Below, in pieces: positions 28,977-37,430 of a stretch of DNA of 64,000 bases. The notes under the pieces are model-generated. The model saw only the letters and a program-made list of their open reading frames with translations, searched no databases and was not told the DNA's origin. The position numbers and the translations under genes were made by a program. The stretch lies in the NCBI RefSeq assembly GCF_000620065.1, contig NZ_JHVI01000001.1:62001-126000 (forward strand), read 5' to 3'. The stretch is from Meiothermus cerbereus DSM 11376 (GTDB taxonomy: Bacteria; Deinococcota; Deinococci; Deinococcales; Thermaceae). Each line of letters begins with the position of its first letter. Position 1 is the first letter of the stretch.

Positions 28977-30107
28977 ATGCGTCGTCGTGCCAATTTAAAT
29001 CTGCTTGGGGCTGTGTGGAGCCTGTTCCGCCCCAGAACAAGCCGCCGCCGGGGCCGCTCTGGTGGCGACCGGCTTTGGCTATTCCTGCTTTTTCTGGGCG
29101 TGGTGGGTTATCTGCTCTGGGACGCCTACCTGCGCCCGATCCCTCAGGCGTACAAGTCCAGCGGGGGCCTCGAGCTGTACTTTGCCCCCCAGCAAGGGCG
29201 CGAGGCCAAGGGCCGTCTGATTGGCCTGATCAGCACTGCACAGAACCGGGTCGAGGTGGCTGCGCTCGAGCTCGAAGACCGCGAAATTGGCCAGGCCCTC
29301 CTGCAGGCAGCAGCCCGCGGGGTGCAGGTGCGAATGCTCAACGACAGCGACTACCGCCGCGAGACCCGCGAAAGCCTGGGCGTGCGCAGCAACAATCCGG
29401 CCCGCTGCGAAACCTTAAAGCGGGTGCAGGTCTGCTATGACAGCCGCGCCCACGCCCTGATGCACCACAAGTTTGTACTCATAGACAACCTGGGGGTCTG
29501 GACCGGCAGCACCAACCTGACCTGGAACGCCTTTGAGCGCAACAACGAAAACAGCCTATGGCTTCCTGTGGAGGGGCTGGTGCAGGTGTACCGGGCCGAG
29601 TTCGAAGCCCTGTTTGCCGGTCAGGAAAACGGCCTGGGCCGCTTTGAACGCTTCCAGATAGGCAACACCCTGGGCACGGTCTACTTCAGCCCCGCCGGTG
29701 GCCGCGAAGCCCGCGGCGCCATCCTCGAGGTGCTGGGGCGCGCCAGCCGGGAAATCTGGGTGGCTGCTTATGTCCTGACCGATACCCGCATCACCCAGGC
29801 GCTGGTCAAAGCCCACCAGCGTGGGGTTCGGGTGCGGGTGGTGATTGATGCGCGCAACCTGGCCAATTCTCGGGACGAAACCTTAAAGCAGGCCGGTATA
29901 GACGTGCGCAAAGACGGCAACCCCTACACCATGCACCACAAGGTAATGGTGGTGGACGGGGAATGGGTGGTTACCGGCAGTTACAATTTCACCAATTCGG
30001 GTTTTGGCCGCAACAACGAAAACCTGCTGATCTTGCGCGACAGCAGCTTAGCCCAGCGCTACCAGCGTGAGGTAGAGGCCATCTGGCGTGCCGGAAGCCG
30101 CTTATGA
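28977..30107 (+). CDS. phospholipase D-family protein with two HKD motifs
   Basis: The 376-residue protein has a basic N-terminus, a membrane anchor (about residues 36-52, [16 protein letters not shown]) and two PLD repeats. The catalytic motifs are His163-x-Lys165-x4-Asp170 (MHHKFVLID) and His320-x-Lys322-x4-Asp327 (MHHKVMVVD), each followed by a GS(T/Y)N(L/F)T motif. It could be a phospholipase/transphosphatidylase or a nuclease acting outside the membrane. A TACAGT box ends 11 nt before the ATG. Its stop overlaps the maf start by 4 nt. Confidence 0.87.
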   Translation: MRRRANLNLLGAVWSLFRPRTSRRRGRSGGDRLWLFLLFLGVVGYLLWDAYLRPIPQAYKSSGGLELYFAPQQGREAKGRLIGLISTAQNRVEVAALELEDREIGQALLQAAARGVQVRMLNDSDYRRETRESLGVRSNNPARCETLKRVQVCYDSRAHALMHHKFVLIDNLGVWTGSTNLTWNAFERNNENSLWLPVEGLVQVYRAEFEALFAGQENGLGRFERFQIGNTLGTVYFSPAGGREARGAILEVLGRASREIWVAAYVLTDTRITQALVKAHQRGVRVRVVIDARNLANSRDETLKQAGIDVRKDGNPYTMHHKVMVVDGEWVVTGSYNFTNSGFGRNNENLLILRDSSLAQRYQREVEAIWRAGSRL

Positions 30108-30697
30108 AAAACCTCCCCACCTTGATTTTGGCCTCGCAAAGCCCGCGCCGGGCCGAGCTTTTAAAGCGGCTGGCACTGCCTTTTGAAGCGCGCCCTGCTG
30201 ATATTGACGAAGAAGCCCTAAGGCACCTCGAGCCCGCTCAGATGGCCCAGGAACTGGCCGCGCAAAAAGCCAGGGTCATCTGGCAACCGGGGCTTTGGGT
30301 GCTGGCTGCCGATACGGTGGTCGCGCTGGAAGGCGAGACCCTGGGCAAACCCAAAGACCTGGAGGAAAACAAGGCCTTCTTAAGGCGCCTTTCGGGTCGT
30401 ACCCATACGGTCTACACGGGCTTTGCCATCCTGAAGCCGGATGGCTTCTTGCACCGCGAGGTGGCTCTGGCCCAGGTAACATTCCGCCCTTTGCGATCGT
30501 GGGAGCTCGAGTGGTATGCCCAGAGCGGCGAAGGGCTGGACAAGGCCGGAGGATACGGCGCACAGGGGCTGGGCATGGTCTTGCTGGAGCGCATTGAGGG
30601 CGACTTCTACACCGTGATGGGCCTGCCCGTGAGCCGGGTCTGGCAGCACTTGTACGAGCTGGGCTACTTCGGCCTCGAGCCCGACGAAAAGCGCTAG
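30104..30697 (+). CDS. maf: Maf-family nucleoside triphosphate pyrophosphatase
   Basis: This 197-residue protein has the Maf signature [16 protein letters not shown], the catalytic AADTVVAL with its Asp, and [15 protein letters not shown]. Maf proteins hydrolyse non-standard or pyrimidine nucleotides such as dTTP, UTP and modified forms to monophosphates. The ATG overlaps the preceding stop (ATGA), so the two genes are translationally coupled. It converges on valS. Confidence 0.92.
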   Translation: MKNLPTLILASQSPRRAELLKRLALPFEARPADIDEEALRHLEPAQMAQELAAQKARVIWQPGLWVLAADTVVALEGETLGKPKDLEENKAFLRRLSGRTHTVYTGFAILKPDGFLHREVALAQVTFRPLRSWELEWYAQSGEGLDKAGGYGAQGLGMVLLERIEGDFYTVMGLPVSRVWQHLYELGYFGLEPDEKR

Positions 30698-30704
30698 CCG
30701 CAGG

Positions 30705-33320
30705 TCAGGAAAGCCGGGCCAGGTTTTGCCGGATGCGCTCGAGCTGGGCCTGGTTCTCGGCCAGCCGCTCCCGCTCGGCCTGCACAATAGCCGGGTCGGC
30801 CCGCTCCACAAAACCAGGGTTAGCTAGCTTCTTCTGCCCCTGCTCAACCTGCTTTTCCAGCTCGAGCAGCCGCTTGCGCTGGCGTTCCAAAAAACTCGAC
30901 AGGTCGCCCTCGGGCTGGAGGTACACAGTGGTGTTGGCGGTCACCTGAGCGATGGCCTTCTGGGGCATCCCCAGCGCAGGCTGGGCTTTGCTAAGAAAGC
31001 GGAACAAAGACAGGTTATCCATCACCAACTCGGCCCCTGGCCCGTCCAAATGCACCACGATCTCCTGCTGGGGCGCAAGGCCCAGCTCGGCCCGCAGGTT
31101 GCGGGTGGCGGTAATGGTTTGTTGCAGGGTCTCGAAGGCTTTTTCGGCCTCGAGGTCGCGTTCCCCCACCTCCGGCCAGTCCTGCAGGGCCAGCTGCTTG
31201 GTATCGCCGGTCAGGGCTTCGTAAAGCTCGGAGGTGATGAAGGGCATGATGGGGTGCAGCAGCTTGAGCAGGGCCGCTAGGGTAGACTCCAGGGTCTGCA
31301 AGGTGGCCCGGTTGCCCTCGCGCAAGGCCGGCTTGGCGGCCTCCAGGTACCAGTCGCAGAACTCGCTCCAGACCAGCTCGTAGACCAGCCGGGCGGCGCG
31401 GCCCAGGTCGAAGGCCTCATAAGCCTCGGTAATCTCGGCGATGCCCCGGCTAAGGCGCGAGCGCATCCAGCGGTCGGCCAGGGTCAGATCCTGGCCTTTG
31501 GCCTCGGGCACCTGGCGGAGTGCGTCCTTGTTCATCAGCACAAACCGCGCGGCGTTGTAGAGCTTGTTGGCAAAGTTGCGCCCCTGCTCGTAGCGCCGCT
31601 CGTCGTGGCGGATGTCCTGCCCGCCGGTGGCCAGGTAGTCCCAGGCGAAGCGGCAGGCATCGGCCCCGTATTTGTCGATGAGCTCGAGGGGGTCGATGCC
31701 GTTGCCCTTGCTCTTGGACATCTTCTGGCCCTTGGCATCGAGGTACAGCCCGTGCAGCACGATGGTGTGGAAAGGGGCCTGGCCGGTGAACTGGTAGCCC
31801 GACATCTGCATACGGGCCACCCAGAAAAAGATGATGTCGTAGCCCGTGACCAGCACATCGGTGGGGTAGAACTTCTGCAGGTCGTCGGTAGCATCGGGCC
31901 AGCCCAGGGTGGAAAAGGGCCACAGCGCCGAGGAGAACCAGGTATCAAACACATCCTCATCGCGCCGCAGCTTGAGGTGGGCGTAGCGGGGGTCCTGGTC
32001 GCAGTCGAGGTCGGGGTTGGAGGGGTCGGGCACGTAGATGTTGCCCTCTTCGTCGTACCAGGCCGGAATCTGGTGGCCCCACCAGAGCTGCCGGGCGATG
32101 GCCCAGTCCTTGATGTTTTCCAGCCAGTCGCGGTTGACCTTTTCCCAGCGCTCGGGTACAAAGCGCATCTCGCCTCTGTCCAGGCCCGCCAGCACCTTCT
32201 CGGCCACCGGCTTCATGCGCACGAACCACTGCTCGAGCAACATCGGCTCCACCGGGGCTTTGGTGCGCTCGGAGTAGCCCAGGGCGATGGTGTAGTCCCG
32301 CACCTCGCGCAGATGGCCGGCTTCTTCCAGGGCCTGTACCACCCGCTTGCGGGCCTCGAAGCGCTCGAGGCCCCTAAAGGCCTCTGGCACCCGCTCGCCC
32401 GTAAGGCAGCCCTTCAGGTCAATCACGCTGGGCATCTCGAGGTTGTGTCGGCTGCCGATCTCGAAGTCGGTGGGGTCGTGGGCCGGGGTAATCTTCAAAG
32501 CCCCCGTACCAAAGTCCATCAACACCGCCTCATCGGCGACGATGGGGATGTAGCGCTCGGTCAGGGGAATACGGGCTTTCTGGCCCACCAGGTGACGGTA
32601 GCGTTCGTCGGCGGGGTTCACCGCAATGGCCACATCGGCAAAGATGGTCTCGGGGCGCACCGTGGCGATCTGGATCTCGCCGCCGCCCAAAAGGGGGTAG
32701 GCCAGGGTGTAGAGCTTGCCGGGGGTGGGTTCGACATTGACCTCGAGGTCGCTCACCACGGTCTGGGCCACCGGGTCCCAGTTCACGATGCGCTGGCCGC
32801 GGTAGGCCAGGCCCTGGTGGTAGTACTCGATGAAGGCCCGACGCACCGCGCGGGAAAGCCCCTCGTCCATGGTGAAGCGTTCTCGAGTCCAGTCGCAGGA
32901 AGCCCCAATGCGCCTGAGCTGGTGCAGGATGGCCCCCCCGTTTTTCTCCTTAAAGGCCCAGACCCGCTCTAAAAACTTCTCGCGTCCCAGGTCGTGGCGG
33001 GATAGCCCCTCCTGGGCCAGTTCTTTCTCCACCAGCACCTGGGTAGTAATACCGGCGTGGTCGGTGCCGGGCAGGTACAAAGCCTCGTAGCCCTGCATGC
33101 GTTTGAAGCGGATCAGGGTGTCGATGATGGTGTTGTCCAGCGCGTGCCCCAGGTGCAGGTTGCCGGTCACGTTGGGGGGTGGGATCACGATGGTAAAAGG
33201 GCCTTTACCCTTGTGGGCGTTGAGTTCGGGCTTGAGGGGATTGCGGGCCCATTCCTCGGCCCAGCGGGGTTCCACGGTCTGGGGGTCGTAGGTTTTGGGT
33301 AGTTCCTTAGGTTCAGTCAT
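30705..33320 (-). CDS. valS: valyl-tRNA synthetase
   Basis: The 871-residue class I enzyme charges tRNA-Val. The HIGH motif is HLGH at residues 56-59 within PPPNVTGNLHLGHALDN and the KMSKS motif is in KMSKSKGNGIDPLE. The CP1 editing domain (about 190-330) includes DFGTGALKITPAHDPTDFEIG. The C-terminal coiled coil (about 805-871) is present. ATG 33320 is used because GGAG lies about 6 nt upstream. It overlaps by 8 nt the stop of an unknown gene, and both lie behind a T-box leader whose specifier reads GUC. Confidence 0.97.
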   Translation of the reverse strand: MTEPKELPKTYDPQTVEPRWAEEWARNPLKPELNAHKGKGPFTIVIPPPNVTGNLHLGHALDNTIIDTLIRFKRMQGYEALYLPGTDHAGITTQVLVEKELAQEGLSRHDLGREKFLERVWAFKEKNGGAILHQLRRIGASCDWTRERFTMDEGLSRAVRRAFIEYYHQGLAYRGQRIVNWDPVAQTVVSDLEVNVEPTPGKLYTLAYPLLGGGEIQIATVRPETIFADVAIAVNPADERYRHLVGQKARIPLTERYIPIVADEAVLMDFGTGALKITPAHDPTDFEIGSRHNLEMPSVIDLKGCLTGERVPEAFRGLERFEARKRVVQALEEAGHLREVRDYTIALGYSERTKAPVEPMLLEQWFVRMKPVAEKVLAGLDRGEMRFVPERWEKVNRDWLENIKDWAIARQLWWGHQIPAWYDEEGNIYVPDPSNPDLDCDQDPRYAHLKLRRDEDVFDTWFSSALWPFSTLGWPDATDDLQKFYPTDVLVTGYDIIFFWVARMQMSGYQFTGQAPFHTIVLHGLYLDAKGQKMSKSKGNGIDPLELIDKYGADACRFAWDYLATGGQDIRHDERRYEQGRNFANKLYNAARFVLMNKDALRQVPEAKGQDLTLADRWMRSRLSRGIAEITEAYEAFDLGRAARLVYELVWSEFCDWYLEAAKPALREGNRATLQTLESTLAALLKLLHPIMPFITSELYEALTGDTKQLALQDWPEVGERDLEAEKAFETLQQTITATRNLRAELGLAPQQEIVVHLDGPGAELVMDNLSLFRFLSKAQPALGMPQKAIAQVTANTTVYLQPEGDLSSFLERQRKRLLELEKQVEQGQKKLANPGFVERADPAIVQAERERLAENQAQLERIRQNLARLS

Positions 33321-34155
33321 GGTTGCTCCGGGGTGACAGGTGGTATATTTGTTTTTCGTCCTGGAAGCTGGCTTCCTCGTAAGCCACCCCAACCACCCTG
33401 GTATTTTCGTCAAAGGTGTGGCTCCAGAAGCCCACGGTCAGGCGGTTGCCCTCGAGGCTCACCGTACCTACCGCTATTTCCTTCCACCCGTCTTCATCTT
33501 CGTCTTCGTCGTCATGGTCGAGGTCGCCTTGATCCAATTCTTCATCCACTTCAAAGTCTTCTATGCCGAGGAGCTCATAGTCGCCTTCGTCCAGGTCGTC
33601 CAGGTCGTCATCGTCCTCCTCGAGGTCGTCCAGGTCAATCGCGCTGAGGGTACAGACCTGACCCACCAGGCTGCGGACGGGGTTGTTGGGCTGACCGAAG
33701 CGGGTGCTGAACTCCGGACGGAAGGGGGTGTATTCGATGAGCGCCACCAGCATGTACTCGCCCAGCTCCCATTTGCACTCCAGCAAGGGCGGCAGCGGCT
33801 CGTCCCGGTCGGGGTCGTGGTCGGGCGGAGGGGTGGCGATGGGCGCGTTGAGCAGCTCGACGACCATCCGCTTGCGTGCCTTGCCACTAACCTCTATGGG
33901 TGCACCTCGGCCCAAGAAATCTTCCATCTTCCAGTGCTTGAGGCGGGACTTCAGCTCGCCAAGCGCTTCCTCGAGGCTATCCACAATCCGCATGGCATCG
34001 CCCCTTTGCAAGAAGTACCAGCCGGGATACTCCTTGGATTCCACGGCTGGGATTTCCTTCCCCAGAAGCTTGAAGAACCGGGGCGTCCGGCTCAGCCACA
34101 GCAGGCCGGGCTCGTAGTGGGGCTCGAGCTGCCATTCTTTAGGGATGCTGTTCAT
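33313..34155 (-). CDS. unknown acidic protein co-transcribed with valS
   Basis: The 280-residue protein has no domain I recognise. An N-terminal half with tryptophan-rich stretches (KEWQLEPHYEPGLLWLSRTPRFF) leads to a very acidic run at about residues 174-223 (mostly Asp/Glu), then a beta-rich end (VGTVSLEGNRLTVGFWSHTF). ATG 34155 has AGGAGG 6 nt upstream. The stop lies 8 nt inside valS, so valS translation is probably coupled to it. It is the first gene after the valine T-box, so its level should follow tRNA-Val charging. A link to tRNA or protein synthesis is inferred only from this position. Confidence 0.75.
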   Translation of the reverse strand: MNSIPKEWQLEPHYEPGLLWLSRTPRFFKLLGKEIPAVESKEYPGWYFLQRGDAMRIVDSLEEALGELKSRLKHWKMEDFLGRGAPIEVSGKARKRMVVELLNAPIATPPPDHDPDRDEPLPPLLECKWELGEYMLVALIEYTPFRPEFSTRFGQPNNPVRSLVGQVCTLSAIDLDDLEEDDDDLDDLDEGDYELLGIEDFEVDEELDQGDLDHDDEDEDEDGWKEIAVGTVSLEGNRLTVGFWSHTFDENTRVVGVAYEEASFQDEKQIYHLSPRSNHD

Positions 34156-34273
34156 GTAACCTCCTGCATATCGCCCAAATTGATACCGCATCAAGCTCTT
34201 ACAGCCCGAAGCGGTGCATTGACTAAATCATCCTTGGCGTTGTGTCTCATCCATTGTTCCTTCATACCTCACT

Positions 34274-34554
34274 TGTAAAACAAAAACGCCCCTGCAGACT
34301 TGGCTGCACGGACGAGGGCTTTCCCCGCGGTACCACCGCGCTTCCTGAAGCACCGATTCCAGGCGCTTCAGGCACTCTAACGTGCTGTATCGGGCACCCC
34401 CGGCAGGCTCTACGCTCCCGTAGGAGTTTCTTCCTGCTGGCTCGCGGGCGACGTTCGGTTTGTGCCGTTCCCAGATGCCCTCTCAGCCTGTGGGGCACCC
34501 TTTCTGTGGGGGCAGCAAACCTACTCTTCCCGGTCTACGCCTAATGGCATTATA
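34274..34554 (-). ncRNA. T-box riboswitch leader (valine specifier GUC) with promoter and terminator
   Basis: Reading the minus strand: a TATAAT -10 box (34554-34549), a Stem I region with GGAAGAGTA and AGGCTGAGAGGGCAT, a specifier-like GAACGTCGCCC with GUC at 34452-34450, the conserved T-box GGTGGTACCGCG (34337-34326), and an intrinsic terminator with an 11 bp stem containing one mismatch (34314-34304 with 34297-34287) followed by a T-rich tract (34286-34274). Uncharged tRNA-Val would stabilise the antiterminator and allow transcription of the acidic-protein gene and valS. T-boxes are known in the Deinococcus-Thermus phylum. The specifier fits the downstream synthetase. Confidence 0.88.
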
Positions 34555-34637
34555 CAGCAATCCCAAGGGCCTTTGGATCGGCCCCCAAAGGCCAGTAATG
34601 GCGTGCCGAACTGCGGTCAGGTGGATTCGGCAAGCGC

Positions 34638-34781
34638 CTAAAAGGCCTGGGTTAACTCCAGAACGAGCCAGCCCAAGAAGAAAACCGCCGAGAATACCGC
34701 TATGGCGTAGCGTACAGAGGTCTTATCAGCTGCACTGCGGCCAAAAATGCTTTTGAGGAGGTTTGGGTTGCGGCTGGCCAT
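34638..34781 (-). CDS. single-pass membrane miniprotein (47 aa)
   Basis: An open frame of 47 codons from ATG 34781 encodes MASRNPNLLKSIFGRS followed by a polar stretch and one membrane helix (about residues 25-42, YAIAVFSAVFFLGWLVLEL). AGGAG lies 8-9 nt upstream. It begins 17 bp after the stop of the diguanylate cyclase gene and runs in the same direction, so the two may be one transcript. No family is recognised. Confidence 0.6.
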   Translation of the reverse strand: MASRNPNLLKSIFGRSAADKTSVRYAIAVFSAVFFLGWLVLELTQAF

Positions 34782-34797
34782 GGGGCATCACTCCTTT

Positions 34798-35475
34798 TTA
34801 GTAATACATTCCGGGGAAGGTTTGATTGCGGCCTGAGCTTTTGGCCTCGGCCTGAAAGCGGTCGGCGCGGGCCAGTACGGCCTGAGCGGTGGCTTCGTCG
34901 TCGCGGCTGGCAAAGCCCAGGCTGATGGTTACCTTAAGTTCGGGGTGGAGCTGGTTCCAGGGGTATTTCTGCACCGACATACGCAGCCGCTCGCACACCC
35001 CAAAAGCCCGGTCGCCGGTGATGCCACGCAAAATCAGGGCAAACTCCTCACCTCCGAGCCTTCCGGCCACATCTGAGGCGCGCAGGGCTTTGCGCGCCAG
35101 TTGTCCGATGCGGCGCAAGACCTCATCGCCGGTGGACTGGCCAAAGCGCTCGTTTATGGCCTGGAAGCCATCCAGGTCAAAGCTGACCACTGTAAAAACT
35201 TCGCCGCTGGCAAAAACCCGCTCGAGGGCCTTTTCAAAAGCAACTTTGCCCGGCAGGCCGGTCAGTGGGTCATCGGCTTCAATTCCATAGCCCTCCAGCA
35301 GGGGGCTACGGGCATTGATCAGGCTATGGTTGCGTTCTTTTACCAAGCGCTCTACCGACTCCAGAATATCCTTTAGCGAATCGAGGCTGCTGCTGGACTG
35401 TGCAATCTGATTACGCATCTGCTCGAGCATTTGCAGCAGTTTAATATCTTCATCACGCAGCTTTTCCGTGCTCAT
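34798..35475 (-). CDS. diguanylate cyclase (GGDEF domain)
   Basis: The 225-residue cytoplasmic protein starts with a helical/coiled-coil segment (about 1-55) and ends in a GGDEF domain with DDPLTGLPGKVAFEKAL, FDLDGFQAINERFG and an active-site RLGGEEFALIL. It should make cyclic di-GMP from GTP; no membrane segment or clear sensor is present. The start is set at ATG 35475, which lies 10 nt after a TATAAT box, while the longer upstream frame looks non-coding. It is divergent from mrp. Confidence 0.85.
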   Translation of the reverse strand: MSTEKLRDEDIKLLQMLEQMRNQIAQSSSSLDSLKDILESVERLVKERNHSLINARSPLLEGYGIEADDPLTGLPGKVAFEKALERVFASGEVFTVVSFDLDGFQAINERFGQSTGDEVLRRIGQLARKALRASDVAGRLGGEEFALILRGITGDRAFGVCERLRMSVQKYPWNQLHPELKVTISLGFASRDDEATAQAVLARADRFQAEAKSSGRNQTFPGMYY

Positions 35476-35485
35476 CTTGCAGCGG

Positions 35486-35491
35486 ATTATA
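35486..35491 (-). promoter_or_regulatory. -10 box, near-leaderless promoter of diguanylate cyclase
   Basis: TATAAT on the minus strand ends 10 nt before the ATG at 35475, leaving a leader of a few nucleotides at most. Confidence 0.5.
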
Positions 35492-35579
35492 TGGGGGCGG
35501 GTGGCTACCGTTTGTGCGATTTGACCATCACGTGTTTCTGCGTATCCACCATTGGTTGGATTGACAAAATTGTGTTTTT

Positions 35580-35598
35580 GGTCACCTGTAATGTGACC
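35580..35598. promoter_or_regulatory. palindrome GGTCAC-N7-GTGACC, possible operator
   Basis: A perfect 6 bp dyad lies in the divergent region between the diguanylate cyclase and mrp genes. A SufR-like regulator is encoded after mrp and could bind it; that is inference. Confidence 0.4.
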
Positions 35599-35629
35599 CC
35601 AGCCCCGTTCATCAGAGCATTTCCAGGCA

Positions 35630-35635
35630 TAATCT
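35630..35635 (+). promoter_or_regulatory. -10 box, near-leaderless promoter of mrp
   Basis: TAATCT ends 9 nt before the ATG at 35645. An overlapping CATAAT is an alternative. Confidence 0.4.
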
Positions 35636-35644
35636 GAATACGAG

Positions 35645-36694
35645 ATGAGTACGCTCAGCGAAGCCCTGGTACTGGAAGCCCTGAAAACCGTCAACGACCC
35701 TGAGCTACATAAGGACCTGGTGTCGCTGGGGATGGTCGAGCAAATTGCTGTAGAAGGAAGCAAAGCCACAGTCAAAATCAACCTAACCACCCCGGCCTGC
35801 CCTCTAAAGGAAAAAATCGCGGGGGACGTGCGCGCGGCCCTTGGCAAGATTGGTGCGAGCGAGGTCGAAGTGCATTTTGGCGCCCAGGTGCGCGGGCCTC
35901 AGAACCTGCCTCTGCCCGGCATCAAGCACATTGTGGCGATCGGCTCGGGCAAGGGGGGCGTGGGCAAAAGCACCGTTGCTGCCAACCTGGCCATCGCGCT
36001 GGCCCAGGAAGGCGCCCGTGTGGGTTTGCTGGACGCCGACATCTACGGCCCCAGCCAGGCTCAGATGTTTGGCACCCAGGGTGAGAAGTTGCGCGTAGAC
36101 GAGCAAAAGCGGATGGTTCCGCTAAAGCGCTATGGCATCAAGCTCATCAGCATCGCCAACATCGTCCCGCCGGGCCAGGCCATGGTCTGGCGCGGCCCCA
36201 TTTTGCACGGCACCATCAAGCAATTTTTGCAGGAGGTGGCCTGGGGCGAGCTCGACTATCTAATCGTGGATTTGCCTCCTGGCACCGGTGATGTGCAACT
36301 TTCCTTATCGCAGCTCACCCAGCTTTCGGGGGGCGTCATCGTCACCACACCACAGGACGTAGCGCGCATCGACGCAGAGCGGGCATTGGACATGTTCAAG
36401 CGGGTACAGGTCAGTATCCTGGGCGTAATCGAGAACATGTCGTTTTTTGAGCAAAATGGACAAAAAACCTACATCTTTGGGCAGGGCGGGGGCCGCAAAA
36501 TGGCCGAGCAATACAAAACCGCTTTCCTGGGTGAAATCCCTATTGCGCTCTCGGTGCGCGAGGGGGGCGACAGCGGCGTGCCGGTGGTGATTGGGGCCCC
36601 CGATTCGCCAGAAGCTTTGGCTTTCCGTCAGGCTGCGCGCAATTTAGCAGGTCAGTTGTCGGTACAGTCTCACCTGCTGCTGCCGATGGCCTAG
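35645..36694 (+). CDS. mrp: Mrp/NBP35-family P-loop ATPase (Fe-S carrier-like) without CxxC
   Basis: This 349-residue protein has an N-terminal MIP18/DUF59 domain (about 1-90, with TPACPLK) and a deviant Walker A ATPase domain GSGKGGVGKST near residue 99, then DADIYGPSQ and DLPPGTGD. Mrp proteins normally carry an Fe-S cluster between two subunits through a C-terminal CxxC after ENMSYF. Here the segment reads ENMSFFEQNGQKTYIFG, and the whole protein has only one cysteine (Cys52). It may therefore not hold a bridging cluster. It is followed 7 bp later by a SufR-like regulator. Confidence 0.88.
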   Translation: MSTLSEALVLEALKTVNDPELHKDLVSLGMVEQIAVEGSKATVKINLTTPACPLKEKIAGDVRAALGKIGASEVEVHFGAQVRGPQNLPLPGIKHIVAIGSGKGGVGKSTVAANLAIALAQEGARVGLLDADIYGPSQAQMFGTQGEKLRVDEQKRMVPLKRYGIKLISIANIVPPGQAMVWRGPILHGTIKQFLQEVAWGELDYLIVDLPPGTGDVQLSLSQLTQLSGGVIVTTPQDVARIDAERALDMFKRVQVSILGVIENMSFFEQNGQKTYIFGQGGGRKMAEQYKTAFLGEIPIALSVREGGDSGVPVVIGAPDSPEALAFRQAARNLAGQLSVQSHLLLPMA

Positions 36695-36701
36695 GGGTGT
36701 T

Positions 36702-37337
36702 ATGGCTTTGGGAATGGGCGAGACCAAACTGCGAATCCTGGAGACCCTGCGCTCGAGGTCGAGCTGTGCCGGCTCGCTGGCCGAGTCGCTGGGCATCTCC
36801 AAGGTTGCGGTGCACCGCCATTTAGAGGACCTCGAGCGCGAAGGTTTGGTGCGGGCCCGCCTGGAAAAAAACGAAGGCCGAGGCCGCCCCAAGCAGGTCT
36901 ATCAGGCCGTAGACGAGCAAGCCCCCTATGCCCGCATGTGCGCCGATGTGCTCACCCACCTCAAAGAGCTTTTTGGTGAAGGGCTGGTGCTGGAGGTATT
37001 GAACCGGCGTAACAACAAGCTGCTCGAGGAACTCGCCCCACACCTAGAAGGTCTGAGCCTGGAACAAAAACTTTACCGCCTGGCCGAGTTTCTCACCGAA
37101 CAGGGCTATCAGGCCAGTTTTTTCTACGAAAATGGACGCTGGTACCTGGAGCAGGGGCGCTGCCCCAAGCTGGCCCTTTCGCTCGAGCACAGTGAGTTTT
37201 GTCAGACCGAGCTCGAGCTGTACCAGAAGCTGCTGGGCGTGCCCGTAACCCGCGAAAAGCGCATTTCTGCCGGAGGCGACTGCTGCCGCTATCGCATCGA
37301 AGCCGAAAGTCCGTCTGACCAACAAAACACCTGGTAA
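36702..37337 (+). CDS. SufR-like Fe-S-binding transcriptional regulator
   Basis: The 211-residue protein has an N-terminal winged helix-turn-helix of DeoR/ArsR-like type (LRILETLRSRSSCAGSLAESLGISKVAVHRHLEDLEREGLV, then GRGRPKQVYQ). The C-terminal part carries cysteines at 154, 167, 194 and 195 in a context (RCPKLALSLEHSEFCQTELELYQKLLG ... CCRYRI) typical of SufR, which represses Fe-S assembly genes while holding a cluster. It follows mrp closely in the same direction and probably senses Fe-S status. No suf genes are in the window. Confidence 0.78.
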   Translation: MALGMGETKLRILETLRSRSSCAGSLAESLGISKVAVHRHLEDLEREGLVRARLEKNEGRGRPKQVYQAVDEQAPYARMCADVLTHLKELFGEGLVLEVLNRRNNKLLEELAPHLEGLSLEQKLYRLAEFLTEQGYQASFFYENGRWYLEQGRCPKLALSLEHSEFCQTELELYQKLLGVPVTREKRISAGGDCCRYRIEAESPSDQQNTW

Positions 37338-37430
37338 TAACCAGCAGCCCTCCCGCTAAATGCAGCTTTGGTTCAAATAACCAACTTTAACGCACCCGCT
37401 TCTGCTATCTTTTCGGTAGCAGGAGGTGCT

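Noticed and set aside
31605-32972. 455-codon plus-strand frame inside valS
   Set aside because: It is antisense to valS, whose HIGH and KMSKS motifs fix the coding strand.
33340-34278. 312-codon plus-strand frame over the acidic-protein gene
   Set aside because: The minus-strand frame has a strong ribosome binding site, overlaps valS and lies behind the T-box; the plus-strand frame is the antisense of its acidic run.
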